Shown piece by piece: positions 1 through 11,351 of a stretch of 64,000 nucleotides of DNA. Within the stretch, counting starts at the first letter, position 1. Each line of letters opens with the position of its first letter. Under the pieces are notes generated by a model that was not told the origin of the DNA, did not search any database, and worked only from the letters and a program-made list of their open reading frames with translations. This DNA comes from Hexactinellida sp. DTS-2022. Lineage: Eukaryota; Porifera; Hexactinellida. Both the position numbers and the translations under genes were made by a program. Location of the stretch: NCBI GenBank assembly GCA_028753945.1, contig JAPNXP010000014.1:3472001-3536000 (forward strand). The letters are read 5' to 3'.

Positions 1-47
1 GAAAATATTTTTGGATCTATATACTACATATATAGAAGTAGTGTTTA

Positions 48-358
48 ATGTGTTCTGAATTTAGAAGCATTGCCGAAAAGGCAAAGTACAATGAAGAAAA
101 TTTCAAACTAGTCCGGGATACTATTCAAAAGTTAGCTGACAATTTTCAATTTATGAACTTAGACGAACAAAACTCAGCTATAGAAATTCAAGATCTTTCC
201 AGTATTGTTGAGCAAACTGATAACGAAGCTTCACGAAGAATGATTCTAAATCCGAAAACTGCAAAAAAAAGTTGGGAGACCTAAAGGCAAAAGAATACTT
301 AACCCAGTGTTGTCCAAGAAAAGGAATAACCGGATGCGGAAAAAGAGTAAAACAATGA
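48..358 (+). pseudogene. C-terminal tail of a transposase-like protein (uncertain family)
   Basis: An open frame begins at 48 and runs to a stop after an A-run at 261-268. Shifting frame inside that run continues a basic tail with an AT-hook-like GRPKG motif followed by a lysine/arginine-rich stretch. An acidic/helical segment followed by NPxTxKKxGRPKG resembles the C-termini of SWIM/MULE-type transposases. That is inference from motif style only, since no catalytic domain is visible and the upstream part lies outside the window. The single-base disagreement in the homopolymer suggests a frameshift or a sequencing error. It could also be the end of some other DNA-binding protein. Confidence 0.3.
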
Positions 359-682
359 TTAACCAAGCCATGCTAACCGGTTATCTATTTTTTCTTCTAT
401 CATTAATATTGTCTATTTTTTCTGTTCGTACGGATCCAAATATACACTGATCATGTGCGTCTATCTAACTCAATTAAACAAAGATATTCGACATTCTCAA
501 TTTATACAATCGCCACCTGATTTTAAGGGATTTAATATTTAACAAACTCGCTTCGATTGCTTGTGCTGCGCACCTGCGGGCACTTCGACACCTCATCTAC
601 TCCAATCAACAAATAATGTTTGTTTATTTTAAATATCTTACATAACCGTGAAAGCAAGCCGTTACTTAAAATTACTTGCTAT

Positions 683-1277
683 CATAGACGTAGGGAGGGG
701 GGTCTAGGAGGGGCAAGTGCCCCCCCTGGCTCAGCCATTAGCATTTATGGCAGTTAATTATTGGTATTATTCACCACGGCAATACCTCAATTTCACTAAT
801 GTTACTACAATTTATTTTCTAAATTAATTCTATTTTGTTTTAGTTGGTAAATATGTTTACTGCATGAAAATTAGTAGTTAACATTCACATATATAATCAT
901 GCCCTGAGTGCTAGAGTGTGATCAATTGAAGTTCAAAGAGCATGGACACATTTCAATACCACTACATTTGAATTTTGTTATATGATCCACAAGTGCGTTT
1001 TGAAGACGATATATCACCCTAAGACATGTCCTATGCGCTAGGTTTTGTGTTCTCGATCAAAATTCGAATGCATTATTGTGAATCCCCTATACAATGACAA
1101 ATAATTGGTCAACAATTGAAGAGGACATAACTCGGAGGCCGTCATAGCTATTAACATAAATTCTGTGAATTTTTTTCCCTGGGGGTTAGACCCCCAGGCC
1201 AGACCACCTTTGGGTCACTCGCTAAGCTCGCGACTAGTGCCTCTGACCCCCTAGACATTGTGCTGGCTACTTTCTTG
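683..1277. mobile_element. Diverged hAT-like non-autonomous element with G/C runs
   Basis: Flanked by a perfect 8-bp direct repeat CTTGCTAT (675-682 and 1278-1285). The left end CATAGACGTAGGG resembles the CATAGGCG termini of the elements at 3187, 6615 and 24644. The interior has the same organisation: self-complementary G/C runs, then a CCCAAAG...CACTCGC segment. The right terminus is too diverged to show a clean inverted repeat. An 8-bp duplication is typical of hAT elements. No coding capacity seen. Confidence 0.45.
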
Positions 1278-1734
1278 CTTGCTATTGTTACCTCAGATTA
1301 TTATCAGTGTCTCTAATTCTAAGTGTTAAATGGAAACATATCTAGAATATAATATGTGAAATTCGAAGTAACGCTTCCAGGGGCGATTGGCTAGTGGTCA
1401 AATCGGGCGAAGGCGAAGTCCGGATTTTCTGTCATTATGGGCGCAAATAAAATTTACATAAATAACGGCCTTTTTGAATAAGATATTATCACACCATAAA
1501 AATATTGGTTGTAATAAGTAAACAAAACAAAAATTGTCATTGCTGCTTGCTTCCAATGTCTAATGAAGAAGGCTGATTCCGAATTTGCATTGCCAACAAC
1601 ACCAGATCTAAATAAATTTCAAATATAGCATAGGGTCGTGGTCTTTTGACAAAGTTCTACTACATGTGAATAACTCAAAGATCAATTCAACAGCTGTGCA
1701 ATAGCTATATACTATATGACAGGATTGTCAAAAG

Positions 1735-1978
1735 TTCAGGTCTGAATTGAAGTGAACCGAGTTTTGAGTGACCTGAGACGATTTTGTTAATTACCTGAAC
1801 ACACTTGAATTTACCTGAAATTATTTTTGAATGACCTGTATGATCTGAATGATCAGAAATGACCTGAAAAGGCCCTGAAAGGTACCTGAAAAAGACTTGA
1901 AGGAAGTTAATGAATTGTACTGAGCTGACCTGACCTTACCGGATCAAATTTTTAAAGACCTGACCTGACCTGAGTTAA
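1735..1978. repeat. Degenerate tandem ACCTGA repeat
   Basis: Many imperfect copies of ACCTGA/GACCTGAA occur at irregular spacing, ending in the tight run GACCTGACCTGACCTGA near 1957-1973. No reading frame is conserved across it. It looks like a decaying short-unit satellite. Confidence 0.6.
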
Positions 1979-2324
1979 AAACAGGAGCTAGATGGGAATA
2001 TGATTCGTTTAGCTTCGAGGGACAGAATCGCTAGACTACAAAATGGGGACCCTAGCCGCCCCTATATATATAATTTGAGCTCAACATCAATGGCTCTTAT
2101 ATTAGAAAGAGATATCTTATATGTAGCTCTATTAGAAATAAGTTGTATTATCACAATTTTAATGAAATCTAAATGTATTATTATTTCGCATTAAGATCTC
2201 TAATGATATTGTTTGCGATCTTAAACTACACTCCAGTTAACAACTAATTATTTTTAAAATAATTTAATCGGGAATAAAGAATCGTTACTCTTATCTAAAT
2301 TGTATTTAGAAAGACAAGTCAAGA

Positions 2325-2478
2325 TTTGATACAAGATTTGATACAATTTCTGAAGGTGGTCTACAGATTTTGTAGACCGTCTATAATTTTGTAGACCGTC
2401 TTAATATACACGCTCTTAGTCAAGGTTTGATAAAATTTGTGAAGGTGGTCTACGTCTAAATCTAGACGGTCTACATAT
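2325..2478. repeat. Clustered inverted motif GGTCTAC / GTAGACC
   Basis: GGTCTAC and its complement GTAGACC recur several times in about 150 bp, with two related halves both starting near TCAAG(A/G)TTTGATA...GAAGGTGGTCTAC. A weaker cluster with GTCTA/TAGAC motifs lies at 36476-36575. It can form small hairpins. Origin unknown. Confidence 0.5.
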
Positions 2479-3186
2479 AAGATAGCTCATTAACAAATTA
2501 CTAAATTCCTAAAATAGAGTTAATTAAATACTCATATTAAAATACTGGTAAATTGTATCATATTTTGATGAATCAAAGTACTTACCGAAGACGTTGAATG
2601 CGATTAATTTTTTATGTGGAGGTACTTCCATTACTCTTATTTTGAATGTCGAAAATTAGTTCTTAATCAAAGTGTAAAAAATTTCTGTTGTATACTAAAG
2701 AACAAATTACCTGTAGATAATAATACACATCTTTCAAAACTGAAGTGAGAATTGCTAATTAAGAAATAGCACTCAAGGATCATCATCAGGTTGTTGTCGA
2801 TTACGATTACAATCGTCAACTATTTTAATCGATCACACATTTAACTGAGTAACGTAATCATAATCACCTGAAAAGAAATCAACCCTAACCCTGATCATCA
2901 TGTATTTACGACAACGTACATATAGACAATGTTAAATAATGTAGAACTTTAAATTAACATAAGTAGTTGGAAATACTGATTTGAGATTTATAATTCAATG
3001 TTACATAAATTTGTATGCTCAAATTAAAAATTGTCAATTTTCCAAACAAATTAAGCTTAAAAGTAAAACTGGTAAAGTAATTAATTAAGCTTGTCCAACT
3101 AGTAAAGATATACTCACCATCTCTATGCAGAATTTATATTTACATTATGGGTATATAAGAAAATCCCCTTTATCTTATCCCTGGTC

Positions 3187-3526
3187 CATAGGCGTCAAGT
3201 TTTGGAAAATATAATCAAAGATGGGGGGGGCCACTGGGATCTTTACTAAATATTTCCAGATTTGTTTCTTCAGAAACAAAATCAGGATATATTGAGTAAC
3301 AAACGTGATTCTCACCCTCTATCATCCCTTGGTCGATCAAAAGGACCACTTCCATATAAAAATTTAATCGACCGACAGGTCCGGATGTTGCTCCCAGTAA
3401 CCTCCCAGCGTCCCAGCACCCCCCCAATAGGCAATATGGGGGGGGGGGCAATCAGCAATTTGGGGGGGGGGGGGGGGGGGCTGGCCCCCCCCAGCCCCCC
3501 CCAAAACCCCAAACTTGGCGCCTATG
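3187..3526. mobile_element. hAT-like G/C-run non-autonomous element, copy 1
   Basis: The termini are CATAGGCGTCAAG and, inverted, CATAGGCGCCAAG. The 8-bp target duplication CCCTGGTC is at 3179-3186 and 3527-3534. The same host repeat without the insertion is present in reverse orientation near 35282-35302 and carries one copy of the target, so the insertion is directly demonstrated. The interior is dominated by long G and C homopolymers. Reading frames across it are composition artefacts. Confidence 0.8.
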
Positions 3527-3559
3527 CCCTGGTCCAGGCGCATTTGGCTCAGTGAAATG

Positions 3560-4077
3560 ACATGTATATAGTAGGCTATGGATATTCCTAATCCACTTTT
3601 ATTGGCCCAAAGTGGACTATTAAAGAATATGGACTATTACAGATATAGTCGAACCTACCCTATCTGGGCAGCCTCTTCCGAAGGGTGCCCAAATCTTAGA
3701 ATTTGCCCGGATCTCGGAAATAACAATAAAATTCATTGCATAATAATCTAGTGTTTATCGTATGATGTCTCCAAAACTATTGTCGAGTGCAGAGTATTTT
3801 ATAAGGATTAAAAAAAAGTTTTTTAATGTTTTCGTGGAATAAAAAAATGGATTTTCGGTAGAAATGGAATCTTGAAATGGATATCAGACGATAAAAACTC
3901 ACTATTCAAGGGAGTAAAAAAATGAAAATAGGAATAAAAAAATGGGCCAGGAATAAAAAAATGGGCTTATAATATACCCTGGTCGAGTGATACTCTAGCC
4001 TGATGCGCATCCTCCGATCATCGAAACTTGGGATACTTTACCCAAGGAGTTCATAAATTTCGAAAATGAATTGTATA
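3560..4077. other. No gene seen
   Basis: AT-rich sequence. The motif GGAATAAAAAAATGG recurs loosely between 3835 and 3965. No coding region or element end was recognised, apart from a Tigger-like string (TATAGTCGAACCTACCC) near 3645. Confidence 0.4.
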
Positions 4078-4325
4078 CACTATCCGGACAAAAGTATTGA
4101 CCACCAAACATTTTCCCATTGAAAATAGTACTGTAGTAGGTTTAACAATGGAAGATAGTGTATTCAAATTACATGAGATATCGCTATTTAGATTACAAAT
4201 TCGCATTCTGCGCATTCGAATTATCAATTGTAGTTAGCTTTCAATACAATCCCTTTATGATTTGGTTAAGAATTATCATCCTGTGCCACTATCTCACTTT
4301 TCCAAAATGACAACTATGGGAGAGA
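4078..4325. mobile_element. Tc1/mariner-like non-autonomous element (family E), truncated
   Basis: Begins TA-CACTATCCGGACAAAAGTATTGA, the terminus also seen inverted at about 61088. The interior (GAAAATAGTACTGTAGTAGG, then a region ending GGGAGAGATGGGAACAGG) matches 60640-61088 on the opposite strand. The right end is missing. Non-coding. Confidence 0.6.
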
Positions 4326-4479
4326 TGGGAACAGGTTATAAATGACTACAAATCATAACGAATCTTTGCACAATCTCTTGTTTGATATGTCCTTAAGAAA
4401 GAAAAGCTGGATTGGCCCCCTTTAGGCTCGGGCCCCGTGCGACCGCCCCATCCGCCTCCCCCCCCCTTATCCACTACTG

Positions 4480-5480
4480 CCTCAAGGTGTCAAGACACAT
4501 TTGTAGAGGTGCTACGTGGCATAAAGATCAATTGATAATTTGTAAGTTTGTCTCTATCTTGTATAATCTCTGAGATTAATGCTATTTATCAAATCAGTAT
4601 AAATAATTCTTAATTTATTAATAATTTAACACCATTATTATGTACAGAATCAATGAAGTTCAACTATATACAATTATTATTAATTAAAATTAAATTTCAC
4701 CATCATATTTGAATTCAGCGCACTCGATAACCCCAATAATCTAATCGGAACCGTCTCTATAAGCTAAACACAGAGCGAATTAATTAGAATTAAATACGTA
4801 TGTCATGTATCCATTGTGCAGAATATTCTAAGCAAAAGGAAATATAATCACATAATCTGTCGTAGTTATTGAATGTAAAATCTTAGTTTTCAATTGGAAA
4901 ATAGAAGCCTACGAATCAATTGAATTATCACAAGTTGAAACAATAGAATTAGATTTAACACTTTCAATTGAACTGAAGTATTAGTAAACAAAGGAAATTT
5001 GCAACTCAATTGTGGCACAAACGAAACTGAATTTAAAAATTCGTCACTGTGAATAGGTGTAGAATTTAATTCTCTATCGAATGCCTATAAATTGAATATT
5101 CGGGTACTATTTATTTTCCTGTTTTAATATTAAACAGGTGCAAAAATGTGTCCAAAAAATGGAATCAAAAATCGTGACACCAGGTGCACATCTGTAACCC
5201 ATGAGACACATATCAGGGCCGGCGCCTGGCCTGGTGTCCGGACACCCACTGCCTCAAGGAAATGAAGCGGTGCTTGTACACTGACACCCAACTAGACTAT
5301 ACAGTGGACACCCACTACTGCCACACCTCATAATACTTGGCACCGGCAATGCATATCCTGAAAATTTGGGCTCTTAGTTAATAATACTCTGTTCTGTGGA
5401 GAGGATACGGAAGGAAAAATAATATACCAAAGCACAAGACCAATACTGGGCCACTATACTATAGTATAGTCGGCACAGTA
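4480..5480. mobile_element. Family A element, subfamily 1 (copy 1)
   Basis: Colinear with 9490-10423. It starts CCTCAAGGTGTCAAGAC, and near its right end carries an 18-bp perfect palindrome (ACTATACTATAGTATAGT) followed by CGGCACAGTA. Non-coding and AT-rich. A 137-bp element is inserted at 5215. Superfamily unassigned: the ends lack the long inverted repeats of a cut-and-paste element, and a palindrome about 10 nt from the end is reminiscent of rolling-circle elements, but the terminal CTRR is absent. Confidence 0.7.
5215..5351. mobile_element. Short hAT-like element nested in family A
   Basis: The ends are AGGGCCGGCGCC and, inverted, CATTGCCGGTGCC. CATATC is duplicated at 5209-5214 and 5352-5357. 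Removing the insert and one CATATC restores the uninterrupted family A sequence seen at 10260-10300. The duplication is 5-6 bp rather than the 8 bp expected of hAT, so the superfamily is tentative. Confidence 0.7.
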
Positions 5481-6362
5481 AAAATGACAAAGATTATAAG
5501 CACTGAAATTTAGCTTTAACATCCCAAAACTAGAGATGTAGAGATTTGCAATAAATAATTGCATGAGATAATTCCGAATGTAGCCCAAACTATTGTAAAA
5601 TATAATGGAATGGTCAAATACTTATGTCCATTGACTGTATGGGTGCTATTTTACCCACATGGACATAGTCGATGGTTTTCGGATGCATCGTTGTAATTGG
5701 ATCCAAGATGATTTGATATTGCATGTATTTCAACCTTTGATTTAGTAGGATTTCCCTCATTATTTTCAAGAGAAAGACTATACAGGTGGCTAATTCTTCC
5801 GAATATTGAGCGAGTCATTCATCTGATTTACTTCGACTAGACTGATGTTTCTCCATAGAACATTCACCTGCTTCTAATCAATTCTTAATTATACTATTCA
5901 TCATGGTCCTCATCACATGTCTAAGGCATCTTAAAATGTTGAGATAATACACAAATTCTGATAGGTGTCTGAGGTATTCAGTGATTCAACAGCATCATTA
6001 TCACAATCACAGACCAGTGTATGATTTATCGCCATCACAGACCTAGTGCCTCTCGCGTGCACTTATTTAATTGATTCAGGCGATACTCCAGTCTCAAGAT
6101 GAATATAGGCGTATCCGAATATTCTACTGGACAAGTTAAATTGTGAGCATCCCAGTTCTGGGTCTTGTTCTGATAGAGCAGTGCTTCTCAAACCTTTTCA
6201 TGTCGCGGACCAATAATTTCGTTAACACAATTACACGGACCTCGCGAAATTTGATTATTGTAATGTTTCAACATTTATGATGCAAATACGTGGAAATTAT
6301 CAATCGTGGATAATCGACGGTAAATTATAAAAAGGGTTTCTAATTAATGTCAACCTAACATA

Positions 6363-7390
6363 CACACCTACCAAAAGTATTCAACAACCCAAAATTTCCA
6401 TTGGAAATAGTATTATATAGTCTAATATTATCAAATTATATGAGATGTGGACATTTTGAATGCAGAATCGTGTTCAACGCATCCAATTAACCTATGTAGA
6501 GCTTTCAAATACATATCATATTGATTATTTTGAAAATTATCATCCGGTGGCAGCATGTACATTTATTCCAATTGCCAACATGGTATAAGGTGGGAACAAG
6601 CGGCACATAGTGGCCATAGGCGCCGAAAGTGGGGGGTAAGAGGGGGTTTCACCCCCCCTGGCTTAGAGATATTCTTTAATGTTACACGTATAGAACATAG
6701 ACTCATTGAAAAATTATATTTTCATAAGTTTTTCTAAATAACATTGGATTATTTTTATATGTATACAATTATGCCCGTCCAATATAATGATTTTTAGCCA
6801 CCATAGCAGTGGCGTAAACAGGGGGGATGCGCTGGGGGGCGTCCGCCCCCCCCCCGTAAAATTGAAGGGGGCAACATTATTGGTGCGGGAGTTACCGTGC
6901 CCTCTGGATAAAAATACACTGTTCAATATAATTTAGGATAGTAAATATACGTATAATTCATTCAAAACAAATCGATATCTGGGTATCTCGCAGTCCATTT
7001 TTTTCTGGGGGATTGCCCCCAGAACACCCAAAAGATCGCTCGCCACACTCGCTCCGCTCCTCCCCCCCTCCAACTTTAACCTCATACTTGAAAAACTTTG
7101 TGCCCAGCATCATAGGCATCGTTTTTTTTACCTTTCACATTAAAATGTAAGAGTTACACCCCCTTGGCGCTGGAGAGTTTCGGCGCCTATGATAGTGGCA
7201 ATGGATGGTAATTTTCAACTTAATCAGTAGCTAACAGAGGTGAAGACTCCTGCAATGGATATTTCAAATGCGTAGAAAATGAATCTGACATAATTTTTCA
7301 ATCTCCCATATATTACGAATACAATATACATTTTTCTAGACACACTATATTGCTATTTTCTATGGAAATTTTTACTTTTGGTTCTGAGTG
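6363..7390. mobile_element. Family E Tc1-like element nested in hAT
   Basis: The left end after TA is CACACCTACCAAAAGTATTC. The right end, read inverted, is CACTCAGAACCAAAAGTA. The TCCATTGGAAATAGTA / TCCATAGAAAATAGCA subterminal match supports the pairing. The right TA is degraded to TT. It is interrupted at 6615-7191 by a G/C-run hAT-like element. Non-coding. Confidence 0.6.
6615..7191. mobile_element. hAT-like G/C-run non-autonomous element, copy 2
   Basis: The termini CATAGGCGCCGAAA are inverted at both ends, with a perfect 8-bp duplication ATAGTGGC (6607-6614 and 7192-7199). It is colinear, in opposite orientation, with 24644-25308. It contains paired G-run/C-run segments (for example around 7007-7025) and a CTCGCCACACTCGCTCC segment. 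It is the innermost layer of the three-deep nest. Confidence 0.88.
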
Positions 7391-8099
7391 TTTTGTGGAA
7401 GATAAAATTATGTTTGAATTTCACATCACTGTTTTATGTTTGCAGGATTGATGAAATTATAGCAGCATTCTAGGAAGTAGATTAAGTGATCATCATCTGA
7501 TAATTTTATAATGAAAGTGAGGGAGATTTCGATATTATACCCAAAATTGTACAATGACAACAAATAATTGGAGATTGAAATCAATTAAATTAAATATTGA
7601 CAACTTTCATGATCTTTCCGCGGCCCAGTAACAATTTCCTCGCGGCGCACTAGTGGGTCGCGGACCACAATTTGAGTACCACTGTGATAGAGACTATTCT
7701 TGTCTTTATTTTGATAGAGTACATGTAGGACAACTTTAGGAGGCTACTATATAAGTTTGTATGCAAGAGCTTTTCCTGTTGTTGTGGATAAATTAGAAGA
7801 GAAGCAAGCCGAATAATGATAGGCACCGTCTGAAGAAACATAAATATGGGCGCAATTGGTAGTGGGATCAATGGCGATCTCAGACTTTAACTCCATGTCG
7901 ACCTTTCCATGGTCGCTTTAGCTTCCTCAGCTGCAGCAAGTACCTTCGCTTGAATTTTAGTATATCTAGATGAATTTTAGTTAATCTAGATCGGTGGAAG
8001 TGGAAGGCCCACAGATGCATGATAAGTGCGCAATTTCTCGGAATTAATGCCAGCGATACGACTAGCTAGTACACACGAATAGTCAAGTATATTCGTCGA

Positions 8100-8865
8100 A
8101 TCAGAATTAATTTCTCCTCCACCTCCTGCTCCTCCTCTCCTGCAATAAACCCCTGAGAGTAATAATTTCCCCATCGGTGCAACACCTCCTCTCCTCCCAA
8201 TAATAAATAAAGTAATAACATTTAAATTATGTATCTTTGTTAGCTATTACTTATAGTTATTAACTTTTGATAGCCAACCTGCGAAATTTTAATACACAGT
8301 GTCAAATACGTCAATTGCCAGCACTACCTTATCAGATTACGATTAACAAATAATAGTAACAAAATATTTTAAAGAAAATTTGCTGTTAATTAAGTTAGGT
8401 AAGTTTGTTACCTATTACTTAAAGTAAACTTTGTATTGCCCACATACGAAATTATAATACACAGTGTCAATTACGTCAATTGCCAGCACTACCTTATCTG
8501 ATTACTATTAACAAAATAATAGAAACAAATTTTTTTGTTGAGAAATAAAACGATTTTAAAAAAATGTTTATGTTGCAGTTTAAGGAAAGTCCTCGTATGC
8601 ACGCGTGCACACTGGTGTATCCGCGTGCACACCAGAAGATAGTCCTGGTGTGCACGCGGGTACACCAGGCACGTCCATAAACTGTAACATTTAAACCATT
8701 TTATTTCTCCTGAATTTCAATAATATATTCCTTGATTCTTACGACTTATGGTCCTACCAATTTAACTGGTCAAAGAAATTATCACAACATTAACTTCTTT
8801 CTAAATGTATCATACTTAAACAAAGAGAATGTCTAGAAAGAGATAGAAAGAGATAAAACTAGATC
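8100..8865. mobile_element. Family C repeat, copy 1
   Basis: Matches 45545-46130 in reverse orientation over several hundred bases: GCTATTACTTATAG, ACACAGTGTCAA, GCCAGCACTACCTTATC, and an end near GTCTAGAAAGAGAT. A roughly 200-bp stretch is duplicated in tandem here (8235-8345 and 8415-8515). One flank is strand-biased (C/T-rich here, G/A-rich in the other copy). No ends with target duplication were found. A 119-bp hairpin element is inserted at 8571. Confidence 0.65.
8571..8689. mobile_element. 119-bp hairpin element with 4-bp target duplication
   Basis: The ends are TGTTGCAGTTTAAGGA and, inverted, TGTTACAGTTTATGGA. TTTA is duplicated at 8567-8570 and 8690-8693. The second family C copy (about 45715-45745) shows the uninterrupted site. 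The core is a 24-bp stem (CTGGTGTA...GTGCACACCAG) rich in alternating purine-pyrimidine TGCACGCG. TGTT...AACA ends and a 4-bp duplication parallel the Ginger1 element at 40712, but the link is inference. Confidence 0.7.
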
Positions 8866-9489
8866 TTTCCGAATCTAATCAAGTTTTTCAAAATAATTCC
8901 AATTCTGCTCAAGTTTTTTCAATAAATTCCAAATCTACTCAACTTTTCAATAAATTCACAGATCTAATCAAGTTTAGAAAGGCTATATTTAGTCTATCTT
9001 ATATATTAAATCACTATGTTTTTGTGTTTGTTTGTTTGCGTGTTTGTTCAGACTGATTGAGGAACTGATAAAACTTAAAATATGGCAGGGGGTAGGGAAT
9101 ACTGTATGCACAAACAAGTTCAATATCTAAAATAATATTCATATCTTCCAACACAAAAAGGTGTCAAAACCTCTAGCCAATTAAATTCGAGTGTTGTTCC
9201 AGTATGGATTAGCAGCTAGCATTCAATTAGTATAATTGAATGCTTTTAGTGTCTGTCAAATGTCAAGCGTGCATAATAGAATACTGAGACTGTAATCTAA
9301 TTGGTCGATAGGAAGTTCAGACATCTAATCAGTTATTTGTGTTCTGGTCACAGTGGCACACCATCTGGAAGTAGGCCATTTTTTGTATGTCAAAAATCGC
9401 TACAATTTAATGCTAAACTGAAAGCGCAATATCCTATTATTTCAAAAAGTAAAATAGCTCTAATACCTCACTTCATTTAGCCACAATCA

Positions 9490-10423
9490 CCTCAAGGTGT
9501 CAAGACCCACTTGTATAGGTGGTACGTGGCATAAGGATCAATTGATAAATTGGAAGTTTGTTTCTATCTTGTATCATCTCTGAGATTAATGCCACTTAGC
9601 AAATTAGTATAAATAATTATTTAAATTATTAATAATTTAACACAATTATTATGACAGCAAAATAAATTAAGTTAAATTATTTGCTATAAAAAATAATCTA
9701 TATTGAATTTCATTATAATATTTGAATTCAGCGCACTCGATAATCCCAATAATCTAATTGCAATAGTCTCTATAAGTTAAAGACAGAGCGAATTAATTAT
9801 GTCAGTGTATCCATTGTGCAGAATATTCACGCAGAATTAAATATAATCACATAATCTGGTGTTGTTATGGAATGTAAAATCTTAGTTTTCAGATAGAAAA
9901 TAGAAGCCTACTCGATTTCACAAGTGGAATCAATATAATTATCGCAAGTTTTCACAATAGTGTAAGATTTAACAAGTTTAATCAATATATTTCTTATTAG
10001 TTGAAACAATGGAATTAGATTTAACAGTTTTACTGAAACTGAAGTGTGAGTAAACAAATAAATTTCAACCCCGATTTGTGGCATGAATTAAATCCACTAT
10101 AAAATTTGTCTTCTCCCATCAGACGCAGAATTTTATGGTGAATCTAAATGTGAAATAAAATTTGGGGGTTTAGTAAAACATTTTTGAGTTATGAACCAGA
10201 CAAATTTTGAAAGGTGTTAAAGATGTTTCCAAAATTTGTTAATCAAAAATCGTAACCCCAGGTGCACATCTGTAACCCATGAGACACCCATCCTAAAAAT
10301 TTGGGCTCTTAGTTAATTAAACTCTGTTCTGTGGAGTGGCAACGGAAGAATAATAATAATAACTAACCAAAGCACTAAGACCAATACTGGGCCACTATAC
10401 TATATAGTATAGTCGGCACAGTA
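9490..10423. mobile_element. Family A element, subfamily 1 (copy 2)
   Basis: Direct-orientation copy of 4480-5480 without the nested 137-bp insert. It begins CCTCAAGGTGTCAAGACCC and ends with the palindrome variant CTATACTATATAGTATAG, then CGGCACAGTA. Both subfamily 1 copies start at the same base, which suggests a real left end there rather than random truncation. Confidence 0.7.
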
Positions 10424-10444
10424 AAATTAATCAAATATAATCAA

Positions 10445-10955
10445 AATTTAGTAGGTAACTAGCGAGCTTCGCTTGCTAGGTCGCTTCGCGGCAGACACAT
10501 CCATACACCAACATATTCGCGGGAGGTGTGTGGTTTATATACTGCTAACATTGATTATAAAGCGTAAATAGGCCCAAATGTCAAATCTAATAATGTGAAA
10601 TTTTTGTGAATACGTGATCATGCGATAATGAGTAAGCATATTGGGAATCTGGTGTGACCAACGTGTACGCATCATATTTGTACACGTTCTATTAAATTTT
10701 AAGAGTTTATCTCGGCGAGTTTGCGAATTATGTGCGAGATACAAGAATTTTTAAAATTTTTGTATTATCAGATGACGTAGTAATTTGATAAGAATTAGCA
10801 TATTCGTGATTTGGGTGAGGAATATATAGCCACTATTAATATACATAATGCCTATTAATTTTCACTTTTCTAACTGATATGAAAAGTGAGTTGTGAGCAA
10901 TTAGGTGGATTTTAACACTTTCAAAAATGTGACAATGACGTCATAACTTCCACAT
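10445..10955. repeat. Family I repeat, copy 1
   Basis: Direct-orientation match to 58660-58990. Shared landmarks are GGTCGCTTCGCGGCAG, GTGTGTGGTTTATATACT, CTGGTGTGACCAACGTGT and TGTGACAATGACGTCATAACTT. The left edge in both copies has a TCGCTTGCTAGGTCGCTTCGCGG hairpin-prone segment. Non-coding; ends not defined. Confidence 0.65.
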
Positions 10956-11351
10956 CTGTAGTCATGGAAAAATCTAATTTACCAATGGATTCTATGATTG
11001 AGATTATCAGGAGGTTGGAAAAATTTGTCGTTCCATAGCCTACTTTACTCAGGCCTGACACTGACAGTAAACACCATGGATAAAAACGAAGGCATAAATC
11101 ATTAATTGAAAATAGAATGATATGTAGGCGCTAGTTGAGCTACAATAATTTTTACATCAGACAATGGCCTAGCCAATGGTTTATAATAAACAAATAGTAT
11201 TCATTTTTTGTTAAAATGAGTTTTATTAGTGTTTTTCACTATACACTAACACTATTGTTAATTAATTATTCATATAACAATTAAAATGCTACAATAAAGT
11301 AATGCTTGCGAAGGACATGATTACTGAACTCTTAGTTTCTTTAATTTACGA

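Larger units (their letters stand above)
6179..7684. mobile_element. hAT non-autonomous element hosting two nested insertions
   Basis: The termini are CAGTGCTTCTCAAACC and, inverted, CAGTGGTACTCAAATT. The 8-bp duplication TGATAGAG is at 6171-6178 and 7685-7692. Both ends contain GCGGACC-type sequence next to the termini. The middle is occupied by a Tc1-like element (6363-7390), which is itself interrupted. No transposase. Confidence 0.85.

Noticed and set aside
3215-3555. Open frames rich in Gly/Pro on both strands
   Set aside because: They arise from G and C homopolymers inside a hAT-like element and overlap on both strands; no domain.
5448-5480. Palindrome read as a transcription terminator
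   Set aside because: The same palindrome recurs at the end of family A copies and has no gene upstream; it is an element terminus.
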